Source of the DNA: Jaapia argillacea MUCL 33604
Lineage: Eukaryota > Basidiomycota > Agaricomycetes > Jaapiales > Jaapiaceae
DNA: 64,000 nt
Assembly (NCBI GenBank): GCA_000697665.1
Contig: KL197725.1
Coordinates: 1-64,000 of the forward strand
Direction of reading: 5' to 3'
The position numbers were made by a program, and so were the translations under genes. This document shows, piece by piece, positions 1-12,709 of this stretch (its first letter is position 1; each line of letters starts with the position of its first letter). Under the pieces are notes generated by a model that saw only the letters and a program-made list of their open reading frames with translations, was not told the DNA's origin and ran no database searches.

Positions 1-62
1 TCCTTTCGACTTATCTTGATTCGCTCGCGCTTCGCGCTCGCTTCCCCCCTAACCTAACCTAA

Positions 63-245
63 GGCCGCTGTCGGGATTTGGAAATTTGACTTTCAACTTG
101 GCAGTGACGCTTCAAGTCCTCCATCTCGCCGCAATGCTCTGAATGCTCAGCACTCACGTCTTGCTGCGTTCTCGTCTTCTCCAGCACTCACTACTTCCCA
201 GGAGTACTAGTACTATCCGGACCTTATATGAAGGGCTGTGAACTG
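63..245. repeat. Duplicated upstream block of family N
   Basis: This stretch is, in reverse complement, closely similar to 23815-23995, the region just upstream of the intact family-N gene at 22964-23779. Shared landmarks are a run reading cagttcacagcccttcatat, the words gagcattcagagcattgcgg and gatggaggacttgaagcgtc, and the end aaatttccaaatcccgacag. Similarity stops at about position 63, next to ccctaacctaacctaagg. The promoter and 5' leader were therefore copied together with the gene fragment at 272-715. A third, weaker relic is at 19035-19200. Confidence 0.75.
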
Positions 246-271
246 TCGCTTGTCGTCTTCGGCTACCATCT

Positions 272-715
272 ACCATATAAACGTCATTGCAACAATCATC
301 TCAATTCTCCCTCTCCTTGCTACCCTCAGGCTCGTATCCGGGGTTAGATCATGGTCAGTTTTCTACCCCATGATCGTCATCGCGCTCGTGAAGCTGATAC
401 AATGAGGGAAAAGTACGCCACTCCTCTCCTCCTTGCTGCTCAAGAGCTCCAAGCCAAGCTCCAACGCTTCGTCCACGATGGCCACACCTGCAGTTGGATT
501 GGAAACATGCTGCGAGACGAGAGTACCTCCTCAGATATACATGCTTCGCCACAGGCGAGTTCCTCGTTTGGATCCATATCCTCCGTCACGAAGTGGAATA
601 TCTTGGCTTCTCCACCAAGAAACACAACAGAACAGGAACCTCACTACCATCCTCGACGAAACTCAATGTGATCACTGAGCCACTCCCATTATACATCCCC
701 TGCGTCTTGTACACT
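272..715 (+). pseudogene. Truncated copy of the one-TM family N gene
   Basis: Nucleotide and frame-by-frame peptide similarity to the intact minus-strand gene at 22964-23779 is strong. Matching stretches include the codons for REKYA/TPLLLAAQELQAKL and for the segment around SFTGEFLxWIHILRHEV. The start codon is replaced (ATA-AAC where the intact gene has ATG-GTA), the reading frame shifts more than once, and similarity ends near position 715, which corresponds to about residue 150 of 271. The second half of the gene is missing and the following DNA (720-1130) is unrelated. A dead, 3'-truncated duplicate is the simplest reading. The upstream block (63-245) was duplicated with it. Confidence 0.75.
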
Positions 716-1129
716 TGGGCGACGATGTCTCCCACTCTGTCATGTGCTATTCCCTCATCGAACCTTTTGCGCTCCCCCGTGGACTTCAAATTCCCCTACG
801 CTTTCGCTCCCCGGTTGCCAACGCTGCGAAGATCTACTACCATCCCCTCATGGGCTTGCTGAGTCCCTCCGAGCCCTTCAACACCCTTCCTTTCCTGATC
901 GTCGTTAGTTAGCGCCTCGGTAACCAACAGGGTCTTACATGCCCTTTGACAACTGACGCGGACGGATCAACCCTTTTCTCTATCGCAGACCGATTTGAGA
1001 TCACTCCCATGTTGAAAACGATGTTGAGTGGACGAGCGAGTGCATGCTGCGTATCTGGGCGGCGAGTACACACTTCACGCATTCCAGACTCCATAGAAGA
1101 CCAGTACAACGAGTATTTCGGACCCTAAG

Positions 1130-1613
1130 GGATACCTTAACACCATTGAACCTGAGCGATCACCAACTATAACAAGACCAGCGGACAGACGGCGTGTATC
1201 GTGATTCTTGACTGTTCAAACTTAGACATCAGAAGAGAAGCCAACTTCACAACATCTTTGGACTATGCTGTGCGACAGACTTCTGGTCCGATGACCAGAG
1301 GCAGGTAACAAGGTTGATGGCGTTTAGAGTCATGGAGACACGGGAAAGGATCCCGCCCTCGTACCGCAGGTAATGAGATAGATAGGTAGATTGGGTGTCA
1401 GTGGCAAACACTGAGGAAGTTGTCGACACGTCGGACTTGATTTCGGTTTCAACTTCCGCGAGCAACCCATGAGCTTCGCTGATACTTATGAAGATGACGG
1501 CGCCTATTCTGCGGCTATGCCTCGAGGCAATTAGCTAGGCAGTACGGCGCCTTCCACGCTGCACTGCTCTTGTATGCACTCAAAACCCACCTTCAGTTCT
1601 TGACGCCTCTGCA
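1130..1613. other. Intergenic, no gene seen
   Basis: No open frame with recognisable similarity or splice structure was found. The stretch separates the family-N relic from the WW-domain gene and presumably contains the promoter of the latter. Confidence 0.5.
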
Positions 1614-4484
1614 ATGGATTCCACTCTGATTTTCCTTCTCAGACTCTTGCGACACTCAGCGCATCGGCTAAAGGCATATCGTTCTCTACTATCACTTGTG
1701 ATTCAGCGTTGGAAGACCATCCCTCGTCAACTTAGTTACTGGGGTTTGCGAACATTGGGATTTGAGGGAGCTAGGGATGTCAAAGGAGCGGACGACGATT
1801 CACGGCGTATCTCATTCGATCATACGAAGTCAACGAGTGCTGAAATCACCTGGGCTAGTTCACGACCGCCATCCATCGAACTCGACACCTCAGTAGCGAA
1901 TGCATCAGAAAACCCGTTCCAAATACTCCAATCACGATCTCCTTCCCGGAATCACTCCCCAGAACCATCTGCCCGAGCGTCGAACTCTCCAACATACCTC
2001 CTACCCGTATACCAGCACCCTCCCTCTCCCTCTCGAGATCGTTCTCCGTCACCTGCTCCCTCGCGTCATGAACCATCGGCCTATCAGTCGGTTGTAAGCC
2101 TGGTGCCTTCTCCAAATCCTGCCGGTCCATCCAATATGGTGGTCGGCTCGACGGTTTCATTACATTCTGTTGTCACTGCCGCTCCTCTTGGTCCGACAGC
2201 AACTGCTGAGCCTGGAAAGATCACTCGGTCACTATGCCCTCCCAAGGTCATCAACTCATCAGGAATAGCCAGATATGAAAGGAAGGTCCGGATGTAAGTA
2301 GGGTAACTCGTAAGACCGGGTCATCTGTTGATGGTGTAGTTTATAGACCCAGACGCAAGTCTGATTTCAAGTTCGAAATCCAGCCAATGAAGAGGAAGTT
2401 CGATTCGTGAGTTTCATGCTTACAATAAATATTCTTCGTTACCAATTCTATCGCAGTGGGGAGTTGCCGCCAGAATGGGTTGCCTGCGCACATCCAGAGG
2501 GTGTGTTGTATTTTCACAACGAGAGCAAGGTTAGTCTTCGTCACGTTGCAGGTCTTGGCGAATCTAATCCTTCGATTGCCACCGCAATTCGGCAGAAAAT
2601 CATAACCGAAGCCTACCTCTACGACCCCCAAATCCTGAACTTGATCACCTCGTACGCCTCGGTACTGGAGGCTGAAATCGCTACAAAGGGCATTCATCAA
2701 GGCGACCTCGAGCTTGTGCTTGAACTATTCGAAGACAATGACCCCAACAATCTCGAACCCACTTGCGGTTATTACTATGCTGATAACGAGACGAAAACGT
2801 TACTCTGGTTGGAGCCGTACAACGCAGAACTAATCCTTGATGAGTACGCAGGCGAGACGACCCCAGGACATATCAGTACGAACATCTCCATTTCTGACTC
2901 GGAGTTGTTATGAACTTATTCAATCCATGGATCTTAGAGTTACGATTAGAAGCCCTTTATTGGTATGACTGATTTTTGTTCGTGAGTCGTTTCTCCAGTC
3001 TCGACCTCTACGTTGCTTATTCACCTTTTTGCTCAGCCCTTCATAACGCGATCTTAATGGCGACTTGCGAACAGGTCGCACTATGAGATGTTTCCGAACC
3101 ACCGTGATGTCGCCAAAGCAGACCTCGAAAAGTTAATCGGCATCCTCATGCACTCGAGTATCGGTACGACTTTCCTAGTTTTGCCGCAGCTCACTTATTG
3201 ATCGGGACTTCTCGGCAGATGGGATGACAGCTGAGTCGACTCTATCACCTTACGGTGTGCAGGAGTGTCAGACTATGATAGACCTTGTCAAGAATATTCG
3301 AGGTTAGTGGTTACCCATCTTACGAGCAGAAGAGCCACTTCTCACCGTCCTAATAGACATTGACCGCGCAAATGGCGCTTCCGCTTGTGTACTTGGTCAG
3401 TTCCACTGACTTACGATGAACGAACTCTGATCCTGTCTCCCTGATGTTTAGGGAGATTGATGTCGGTGTTCAGTGAGCATCACTCGGCAAATACCCAAAA
3501 TCCCCGTTACTAACCTACCAATTTGCCCTGTCAGTTCACAACCGCTTCATCCACAATCACGGTCAACATGGGGCTCGACTTGCTCGCACTCACAGTATAT
3601 ACGGTGATGGGATCCATCCACCCCGTTCACGGCTCATGAAAGTACTATCGTTCCTGTTCTTCTACGGGCCCGACGTCCACCTTTTGGCTTTGGAAAACAT
3701 GTGGGTTGATCAAGTGATGAGCTATATGCCGTGGAGGGATCTCATGAGCCGACTCCAAGATGAATGGGAAAAACTCTTAGTTATGGTATGTCTGGGGATT
3801 CCTTCGTATCACTCGACTAAATCCTATTAGGCTACTGTCATGTTGACTGCGAACGTGTCATTTCTTGCCATCCAAAGCGTTGATCAAGGCCCTTTTAATC
3901 GAGCTCCTCCTCAGATAGCGAGCTACCTCTCTACTATTGCCAGTATCGGGAGCATTATGCTTGGTCTACTCTTAGTACGCCAACATAGATCACTCTCGAG
4001 GGAAGATGCTACCCTTGCAGTGAGTCGGATGCAATTTTCATCCCGACATCGCTCAAGCTCCGTCCTTCCAGGAACGATACATCTGCTCTAAAGTGGGCCC
4101 CAACAACCGACTTGAAACCTTGGCCATCATGTACACCCTGCCATACGCTTTATTGATGTGGGGGTGAGTCACTGAACTACTTTACGATGTTGAAACAGAT
4201 CTGAAATATAGCCCACAAGGATGATTTTATTTCTCGTTGCGTTTTCCTTCCTGATCTTCCAGTTCAACCCCCTTATGCCCTCGAAAAGTCCAATAGTTCG
4301 AAGCGTGATGGGCCTGATATCAGTCTTCGTTTTCGCCCTCGTGATTTGGTTCATCCTGACAGATTGGGAAGGCACTCGTGAGGGTACACTGATAGGACGT
4401 CTCCGGTCTGGAACGATGGAAGCATGGGAGCGGGTGACAATGGCCAGTCGCAAGCGCCTCGCCGCCAGTGGGGATATCGCGTAG
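1614..4484 (+). CDS. WW-domain membrane protein, 13 exons
   Basis: Thirteen exons (1614-2293, 2347-2406, 2457-2529, 2596-2875, 2938-2962, 3075-3163, 3219-3302, 3357-3395, 3452-3472, 3535-3785, 3831-4019, 4072-4163, 4220-4484) join to 716 codons, 715 residues. The N-terminal 245 residues are basic then Ser/Pro-rich and probably disordered. A single WW-like module follows at about 249-285 (GELPPEWVACAHPEG, then YFHNES and a KxxTEAYLYDP continuation across an intron). The C-terminal third is a conserved basidiomycete region with hydrophobic segments near 535-552, 566-583, 629-643 and 658-676. WW modules bind proline-rich ligands; membrane location is inferred from the hydrophobic segments. The last intron appears to end in AAG rather than CAG/TAG, because only that choice keeps the frame. 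The family is common in Agaricomycetes and its role is unknown. Start chosen as the first ATG of the long first exon. Confidence 0.85.
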
Positions 4485-4821
4485 TCGAGATGTTGCACAG
4501 GAGATGAACCTCTGAGAGGGGCAGGTTTGTAGCGAAAGTATATATCGCCATCTTGTATCATTTACTTATTCACGTCTCCCTCAGGACTTGGCACGAATAG
4601 ATCTCAGGCATTCGTATCCTTCTATTATCGTTCGTCGAGGGCGTGAACAACGAAGTTGAAAGGAAGAAAGAAAAGCAAAAAAAAACAAGTCCCTGATATG
4701 TAAATAAAAGGATGTAGATACAAACCCATCAAATGAGAGCGTAATCGTATCATTAAGTAACAACAAAAGAGTCTATCATCCGTCACAGTCCGAAAAGCGT
4801 CAAAAGATATGGGTAATGTCA

Positions 4822-7200
4822 TCACTTGTTCTGGGAGTACGGGTTATATTCACCACCCTCTTGGTCGCTAACCAAGTTGGAGCTGCTTGTACGACCAGGG
4901 GTATTCCAAGTGGGCTGTGGAGCTTCGTGCTGTGGCGTATACGCTCGTGACGAACCCGCGTATTGAGGAGTTCCGTAACCCATGAGAGAGGCGGCCTCGG
5001 CCATTGGCGCAGGGGAGCTGGTTGGTTGAATAGCCGCCCTTGCAGCTCGCTTTCGGCGAGCCATGGAGACACCAAATACAGCTCCGAGAATACCGACAAT
5101 GGCGACGGCACCGATGACTCCACCGACGATGGCACCGGTATGAGATTGAGTGCCACTCGAACTACCCCCTGAACCGGAGCTGCTACCACCGGTGCTGTTC
5201 GACGACGAAGACGGGTTTTGACCGAACTTCAGGCTGGGAGGTAGGAGCGTCGCTGGGGCAGTGGGTTGAGTCCCGACTTGACCGTTACCGACGATGACCA
5301 TGGTGCCGTTACTGGGGATGCCGGCGATGACGACAAAGACCAACCCGGGACCAGGCTGGAAGATGTTGGGGTTCGGAGGAACCTGAGCTACGTGAAGGGT
5401 GATCGAGGAGTCATTGTTGACGGTGTAAGTGTTGTTGAGCTGGAGCGCCCTCTGACCGAAGTTCATAGCGTGTGTCGTCCATCCGGGTCGCATGAGCATG
5501 ACCGTGGTGTTGGCGGCTGCGACGTCGACGTTACCGGTGTAGCTCGAAGCAGGAACGGTGATGTTGAACATATTGCCACCGTATGTGAGCGTGCTGGGAA
5601 TTCCTGTGGGGGCAGGTCGAACGGGAGCAGACCAGTAGGGAGGGTAGAAGATCTCCGCTCGGTACTCGGTGTTGAACACGGTGTTCAAGTTGACGTCGGC
5701 GTTAGGGTTCGATCCGGCAACGAGGATGGATGCATCAGGAAGGAGGAGAGCACTCGAGTGGTAAAGACGAGCGATGGTGGATGTTCCCATTCCTGCGTTC
5801 GACCAACGTTGACCAGCTGGTGCGTAAGGATTGTAAATCGCGGGCCGTTCGACGGGACCAGAGGCAAGCGACATGCCGAAGGGCATAGCACCGGCAGCAG
5901 TCAAACCGGTCTGGGAAGCATACCCAGCGGTACCGTTGATACCACCGTTGATCACCAATAAGGTCTGATCGGGCAAAGCGATGAACTGACCCATCGTTCT
6001 CCCCACCAACATGTCATCATCCTGAACGTAAGCCGGCGTGGACCCATCGAGAGGCTCGGGCGTGATGCGCTGGCAGTCCTTCGACGCTGGGTAGAGCCAA
6101 GTGTTGGCGACAGGCCAGTTGTAATCACCATAGTCTGCTTCGGGCATATCGCTACCGCCACAGAAGATGACGGTTGGCGTGTAGTTGTTCGCAGGAGTGA
6201 GTGGAAGCATGGCGACGGCACCAGATGCGGGGTAGACGCGCGCAACACCGTGAGGCATGTCGGGGAATGGAGTCTCGACGTTGTTGATCGCGTCGAAAAG
6301 AACTGGGAGAAGTGAGACATTGAAGTAAGTAACGAACTGAGGGATGCTTACCAGTAGAGATGTTGGCCTGTACGAGCATCTTCCCGGAAGGCATCAGGAA
6401 TGTGTGGGCGTACGAGTTAAGGCCAGAAGTTTTGATCATGAACTGCATGACCTGAGCAGGTCCTTTGCTCGGGTAGAATTCATAAGTGGGCTCCGCCTTG
6501 CCGCCTTCGTACTCGGGATCAACGTTCGGCACGTTCCTGTTGATGTATCCACCACTGACGAAACCACCGATAATGACGACAGTGCCATCGCCGAGGGGCT
6601 CTGCGGCAGCATACCATCTCTCCTTTTGCATGGAAAGAACGGAGGGATCGTCGTACCATTGGCAGTTCACCGATGACAGATCCGATCCCATGCAGGGATT
6701 GAGGATTCGGATGGACTTGTTACCGTCGTAATCGCCGTATTGCGCATTGAAGCCGTTGACACCAGCGGCTCCATTAGCACCATTGGCGGCGTTACCACCG
6801 AATGTTGCGTAAGATCCATTAGGCAAATGCATACCAGCCGCGCAGAAAGTGTTGCTCCTGACGTCCATCGTCGTTGCCGTTCTGGAAGCAATATCCCTAG
6901 GAAGCGGTGGGCACGAGGTGCATGACCAACACGTGGAATACTCACCATACTGCACCCCACGCAGGATGGCCATTGATCTGCGCCGCGTTACCCTCCGCCT
7001 TGTCGAGAATGTAGACCTTCTCTTCGTTACCCAAGAACATCTGCTCCAAAGATCAGTCACAATTCCCGGATATCGAATTTGGAGCATACCATCATTGCGC
7101 TGACTTGGGTGGTTCCAGCTATGACAAATGAACCAGCAGTCTGAGCGAGAGCAGGCCCCGCTGTCGCCAGGGCCCCAACTAACAACGATAACAAAACCAT
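4822..7200 (-). CDS. Glyoxal oxidase (copper radical oxidase), membrane-anchored
   Basis: Four exons on the minus strand (7200-7090, 7040-6946, 6896-6352, 6302-4822) give 743 residues. The order is a cleavable signal peptide (MVLLSLLVGALATAGPALAQ), a glyoxal-oxidase N-terminal beta-propeller, and a DUF1929-type C-terminal domain. By alignment with galactose/glyoxal oxidase motifs, the radical cofactor residues are Cys87 (NTFCAAG) and Tyr164 (ERWYAAAE), and the copper ligands Tyr431-His432 (RLYHSS) and His528 (GWTTHAM); all are present. The known activity of the family is oxidation of aldehydes such as glyoxal and methylglyoxal to acids with release of hydrogen peroxide, feeding extracellular peroxidases. 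A Ser/Gly-rich linker (about 613-635) leads to a hydrophobic helix (about 640-664) followed by RRKR and a cytosolic tail of about 80 residues, so the enzyme should stay on the plasma membrane facing outwards. All residues needed for activity are visible and the frame is intact. Confidence 0.93.
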
Positions 7201-8010
7201 TGTCCGAGCAGAGAAAGAGGAGTACTAAGAAAAACTAAAAGCGGTTGACCGTACCGACCCTTCCTACGACGCTTGCTGCGTTGAGGTTAACCCAAAGGAA
7301 AGCGGGGGTCGGAAGTGGGGAGGCAGAGGGAGGGGAGGCGGTTTTGAGGCAACGGTGGTGGCAGGAAACAGCCTGTGCAGATCAGAGGGGAGTTGAATTT
7401 GAAGGGCTGTTCGATCAGCCGGATTATTAGGAGGGCATCAACGAACAAGGACTCTGCCGGTTGTCTCGGAGCAAAGAACTTCACCGATAAAGTTAGACCA
7501 GGTCGCGTGCATCTAAACTTTGACAACTTTTGCCTCATGTTCCATTCCATCTTCGTCTGCACCGCTTGGTCATAGCCTCAGCCCATCTCCTGACTACCAC
7601 ATCAATCCCAGGGCTCTTATTGAAGGCCTCAACTCTCCGCCTTGCTCGTCGCAATCTGGTCAAGCATACTGTTGATACCAGTTCGCTAGTTTGGGCGCAT
7701 CGTTGATGTTGAACATGATGTTATGCAGCGAAGAGGAAGCAAGCGCTCGCGAAGATCGGAATACTAGGAAATGCCTCATGCCGAGACTAGTGACGTGAAT
7801 GACTAGTCCGTTCCCATACTATTGCGGAATCGAAGGATAACCGCTCAAGGGTTGACCGACGATAGGTGTCAACGATAAGCAAACAGGTACAGCTGAATTT
7901 GCGGCATTTGATAAGGCAGGAGTTTATGTACGTCCTATCTGCCGTATATCGTACGACTGTCTGATGTTGCACCTCACTTGTCAGACTCTGCCGGGTACCA
8001 TCCGCCTCTT
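7201..8010. other. Intergenic, promoter side of glyoxal oxidase
   Basis: About 800 bp between the 5' end of glyoxal oxidase and the 3' end of the small gene at 8011. No convincing coding sequence, and no strong TATA motif close to the glyoxal oxidase ATG. Confidence 0.4.
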
Positions 8011-8522
8011 TCATTCTTGCCCAATGGTCTTGAAACTTTCTTGGCGAAAGGGCTCTAGACGATTTGCTATTCGAAATAAATCACTCGCCTTGTCCCCTTC
8101 GTGCTTGACGTGGTCGTAAACTTCCTCTCGCCATTCAGTGAATAACTTCCTAACCCAATCGATTTCGTTCCTCTCCGTTAATATCAATCCATGCAATTGT
8201 CTAGCCCACTTGGCAGGTTCTCGACTGCCCGTCAGTACCACCCAGGCCTCAAGTGCGGTCGTAAACAAACCTGCTGGGCAATCAAACCCCTTCCACAGGA
8301 TCGAAACTCCGTGCTCTGTACATGATTTGTCACGTTAACCACCCATGACCTGAGCTCACCGTCGTACAAGCTCGAGCTTCTGGATATACTTACACACCTT
8401 CCCTCCTCGTGTCCTCTCGCATCTATCGAACCCTGCTGCCATTCGAAGCTACTGGCATCGCGAACGGACTTGGATGGTCGGCCGGCGCCGATGTTCAGAC
8501 CCTGCCATACCAGCCTTCTCAT
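8011..8522 (-). CDS. Small hypothetical protein, two exons
   Basis: Two minus-strand exons (8522-8360 and 8315-8011) joined by a GTGAGC...ACAG intron of 44 bp give a frame-consistent 155-residue product. Exon 2 is the better supported part. Its sequence is charged and helical-looking (SREPAKWARQLHGLILTERN, then EWREEVYDHVKHEGDKASD), and the intron restores a continuous frame across LYD-EHGVSILWKGFDCPAG. I do not recognise the family. An upstream open stretch at 8742-8449 could be an additional 5' exon or a chance frame. Function unknown. Confidence 0.4.
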
Positions 8523-11500
8523 CTACTTCTATCACCCCGTATCGCCCTCCATCACGTCCCTGAGCGCCTAACCTTGCTAATTTCGATATCTGTTCTCCTT
8601 CTAGACTCAAGCGACAGGCATCCCGTTTGTACGGTGTTTGCAACGTGCCCAACTCTTCGACGATATCTTGATACTGGTTTTTACTCTGGTCACACGATCG
8701 ATTGGCTACCAAATGGAGGTGCCTCTCCTCCGATTCCATCATGCGTTTCGATGATTATTGACAACAACGTTGTGCATGTGTTTCATTTTTGGGCAAGGCT
8801 GTGTTCGTTTAGAGTTGCTATTGTTAGGTGCGCGCCTTGTTCTATTCCTGACTCCCTACCTGCATGGGCGCTTATCATCTTGGTTCGTCAAATTTCAATG
8901 TTACAGCGCCAGCGATGCTGACCGACCACTCCCCACCTCACCATTGTTGGTGGCGACGAGGTATATATACCTCTTACCCCATGATTTCGCTACCTCAATC
9001 CACTCCACTTACTGGTTCCGCGCGATACAGATCACCTCTGCATAACTTCTGACCTTGGTAACGACTCATTTCTCCTCAACGAACCAAGACAGTCACTCTC
9101 AATCTTTGCATCGTTATTAGCCTCTTGTCCTTGCTTGCACTGGTTCCTCTAATACTATCTGGCTCGAGCCACACCCACTCGCTCATTCTATCCCTTCAAC
9201 TCTCGAGTTCAGAGTCTTTCAACTGTCGATCGCCAGTGATATGACGGTTTACGAGATCACCTATACCTACCGCCGAAGACCAGCCCATCAAACAAATCTT
9301 CCGGATTATCGACCTTCCCTGATGTGTCGTACCCACACCCGATAGAACCAAGCAATGGCTCTCAACAGCACAAGTCTAGAGGTCAACGGCCAGCTCCCTA
9401 CGTCGCACATCTTCTCACTCGAACTCTCATTTGTCTCATAATCGATCGACGAGAGGTATGCCTCCCATGTCATCCTCAAGACATAGATCCACTCCTCCCG
9501 ACGGAGACCACGGTATTGGCTCCAGCCGTTGTGGTAGGAAGCGTGATGATCATCGGGACCAGGTTTATACAACGAACGCTCTGAGGTGCATTCGACTTCT
9601 TATCTTTTCGCTAACGCTCATCTCTGATCAAGTCTTGTTGCTTAGGTCGCGCCATCAGGTCCCAAGTCTCCCTTTCCTGCCTCCTGTAACCCCTTTCCTA
9701 AACCTCCACTTCACAGAGTAAAGGATCCTTCAATCTACTGAATCCCTTGAGATGGATGCGCAAGATCTTCTCGTGTAGTCCTCCTCCCGCAACCAACCTT
9801 CACCCTACCCCTCGTTCTTCGGATCCCGTCGTCATTATTCTTGAATAGGTCGGTGCCTCAGTTCGGTCGTGTTTGTCGATCGACTTGATCTGATATCATA
9901 TAACTATTCTCATCGTTTTTGTTGACCCCCTACTACGTTATTAATAATTGAAACATTCCTATTTTTCTCACTCTCACACGGGGAACGTTGCCCGATCGAT
10001 GATTGTTGTGGGATTTCGGAGCGGAGCGAGATTATCCATCCATCCATCCATCTGTCTACAACGCTCTGCTTGAAGGGGAGTCCGGAAGACATAAGAAGTA
10101 TTGTCCTTATTCCCTGGGGTAGTGGTGTCGAGAACGGTCTTGTACTGAAAGAGTGTTGCATGACCATATGGAGTATAAGATTGACAATGGTATGAGATAC
10201 ACAACGTTATATTGTTCGTAGCCTTGACATGAACGAAGAAAGGTCGTCAAGGTATGTAGTGAAGGGCAACCGGTTGTGTCCTCCTAGAACTTTGAAACGA
10301 CAACCAATCCATCCAGCGATCTACATTCTTTATGGAGATCAGAGGCCCGGATCAAGGACCGAGGGCACCGAAGAAACGGCATCGTTGAAGAAGTATCAGG
10401 AAGCGGATCAGATTGAGAACATAAGCCTGATGAGAGTACTAGGAAGAAGGGGGATGAGGAAGGTGACGGTCAGTGATTCCAGGCTACACCGCCGATATAA
10501 CACGGCGAGATGCGTTGTCGCAATACTGAATTACGGGGGGGCTGTAGGGATGAGGACTTTGAATTCAAGTCACGACAGCCGATAGTGGGACGTACTGCTA
10601 TCGCTTACGACGGTTCCTTGATCATCTCGTCGCCGCACCCGTTTCAATTCTGTACTGAAAGAACTTGAGGGGAGAGGAGGATAAGAATGAGCTCAGCATA
10701 ACAGAAGTGAGAGGTGAAAATAGTGATCGAAAAATTTCCATAAGTACCCGCTTTCAAGAATACCGCGCATGTACCGAGGTCTTCATCCGGGAATTTTAGA
10801 CGTGAAGGTTCAAAAGCCTGAAGAGGGGAGTAAAGATCAGCGCTAGAACGGAGATTGGAGGGAAGAAGGGTTAGGTCGAATGACCAGAACTGTTTGCTCT
10901 AAGAATATCGCGCATACACTCAGCTTGTACTGAAAATTGCAGATATGACGTCAGGAGCTTGAGGAACATCACTTGAGGGAGACGAGCGGGAAGGAAACAC
11001 TTCCAGTCACCCATGTCGTAAGCTAAGAAACCGGATGTTGTATAGCAGAGTTGACAGCAACGTAAGAGGAGGTTGTGATAAAACGGTCCTCGCCGTGGAG
11101 GATGTAAATTGTTTCGGATTCATGAGCGAGGAGAGATATTGGTTAACGTTCACGGTAGAGCTATGATGGCCGAATTGAAAGACGAGCGACCTGTCAGATA
11201 TTGGATCGTCATGAGAACAGGAGAACGATAAGAACAGAGTCGCACCATACCATAGAATTCCGTCGGCTGAGACGCTTATCCGCTCATTCCTCTCCTCAAA
11301 CCCTGCGCATATACCGAGTCCCCTCCCTGTAAATCGGTAAGTCAGTCCAAATGTTCCTGGGAGAGGGTTCTGAGAGAATGGTATCGGGGAGGAGACATAA
11401 GATTAGCGACATCGATATCCAGCTGCTCGATACGGAAAATGCAACAGATATCGATGTCCAGGTATATCTCGCGGGGCGGCAAGGTCGCAAGAGATGGGTT

Positions 11501-12709
11501 ATGAGGGGTGAAAGAACATATTAATGACGTGTTTTTGAAGAACGAGGAGATAAGTAGCTGCGACGGTGATTACAAGCGACATCCGCACCGTGCTTGCAAA
11601 AGCATGACGCAGATACGAAGTGTTCACTGGGCGGAGGGCGACTGAGGTAGGATCGAGCTTGGAGTAATGAGAGGGACAGCATGATGAGTCAAAAAGTCAA
11701 TCTTGATTAGAGCTCGACGGTCCTTGGTCCTGATAGTTGAATAAAACGTTGAAATTGGTCCCTTGAAGGTTCAAGGAGTCTCCCTAGCAGAGCATCGGGG
11801 TGATTTGGAAGAAATATTATCCAAGATGGCCGGGAAAGTTCGCGATCTTTATCACAGAGGCAAAGAGACCATCGCCTTGAGGCGGTATTTTGCGATAAGG
11901 AAAAGGAGATTGTTTCTGTTAGCCGTATCAGTCTGCTCGGTGAAATCGTCTCGAGGTTAGAGCACTTGAGCAAGGTTCAACAACGGATCGACGAGCAAGG
12001 AGCGACCATAGGCTGGCAGGAGCCAAACCAGGTTGTCGGGATGACACGCCGGAAGGTTTGAAATAAAAAGGGGTGGAAGGAACCAGAAGGGGTGGAAGGA
12101 GGGTGAGGCCTAGGATTGAATGTTGAATATTGAGGATTGAAAGACGCGAGGATTGGTGACGCGGTTGAGATAAACCTGACATCTGAAAGGCACGGATATG
12201 CATGCACGAGGCATGCTAAGGCCTAGGGTTGGAACACGGAGACGATGTCATAACCCAGAAGACACAGGAACTTAGGGAGGCGATAAGCACAAGTGACGTC
12301 GGGGTCGGAGTATGGGCAAGGGGTCACCACAAAGTCACCGCAAGAAAGTACGCCAAAACTGGGCAATAGTGGAGAGCAGATGGGAAATTGGCACTGACGA
12401 CTGCGGTTCCGAGGAACAGTGGTTATTTTTGGCAGGCGTTGTGGTGTCTGGTGGAGTCGAGGAGGAAGTATTGACTTGTGTTTGTCGCAAGAAGAAATTG
12501 TGGCTGCTGCCGTGAATGACGCACTCAACGATCGACTTCGTTGTTGACCTCCACCCATCTAGGAAATTCGATACCCAGTCTTGGAGCAGCCTCACTTGGA
12601 CTGGTCATGACGTCTACGGTCGTCATTGTCGATTCTCGCTGGTTCATAAGGCTTGGAGTCGACGACCAGCTGATTCTTCACTTTTCCGACTCTCCTCCAC
12701 TTTCATACC
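8523..12709. other. Gene-poor stretch of about 4.2 kb
   Basis: Several short open frames exist on both strands (for example 9324-9721 + and 10229-10585 +), but none shows recognisable domains or a coherent exon chain. A TATA-like run (ggtatatatacctc) lies near 8960 and could serve a small unrecognised gene around 9240-9720. The interval from about 10.6 to 11.5 kb on the plus strand is purine-rich, with loosely recurring words such as gaatatcgcgcata. The pyrimidine-rich interval at 12.6-12.7 kb leads into the HAM1-like gene. Confidence 0.4.
10034..10051. repeat. (ATCC)n microsatellite
   Basis: Four and a half perfect ATCC units in otherwise non-coding sequence. Confidence 0.9.

Noticed and set aside
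46-62. ccccctaacctaacctaagg as an interstitial telomere repeat
   Set aside because: Only two to three degenerate CCTAA units; too short, and imperfect against the usual fungal TTAGGG repeat.
5266-5961. 231-codon plus-strand open frame inside the glyoxal oxidase gene
   Set aside because: It is antisense to a clearly coding exon with intact catalytic motifs. Its composition (Asp, Val, Gly, Arg rich) is what the complementary frame of a GC-rich coding exon gives.
9241-9780. Possible small gene downstream of the TATA-like run at 8960
   Set aside because: Candidate exons are short, low in complexity and in competing frames; no start and splice combination was clearly better than the others.
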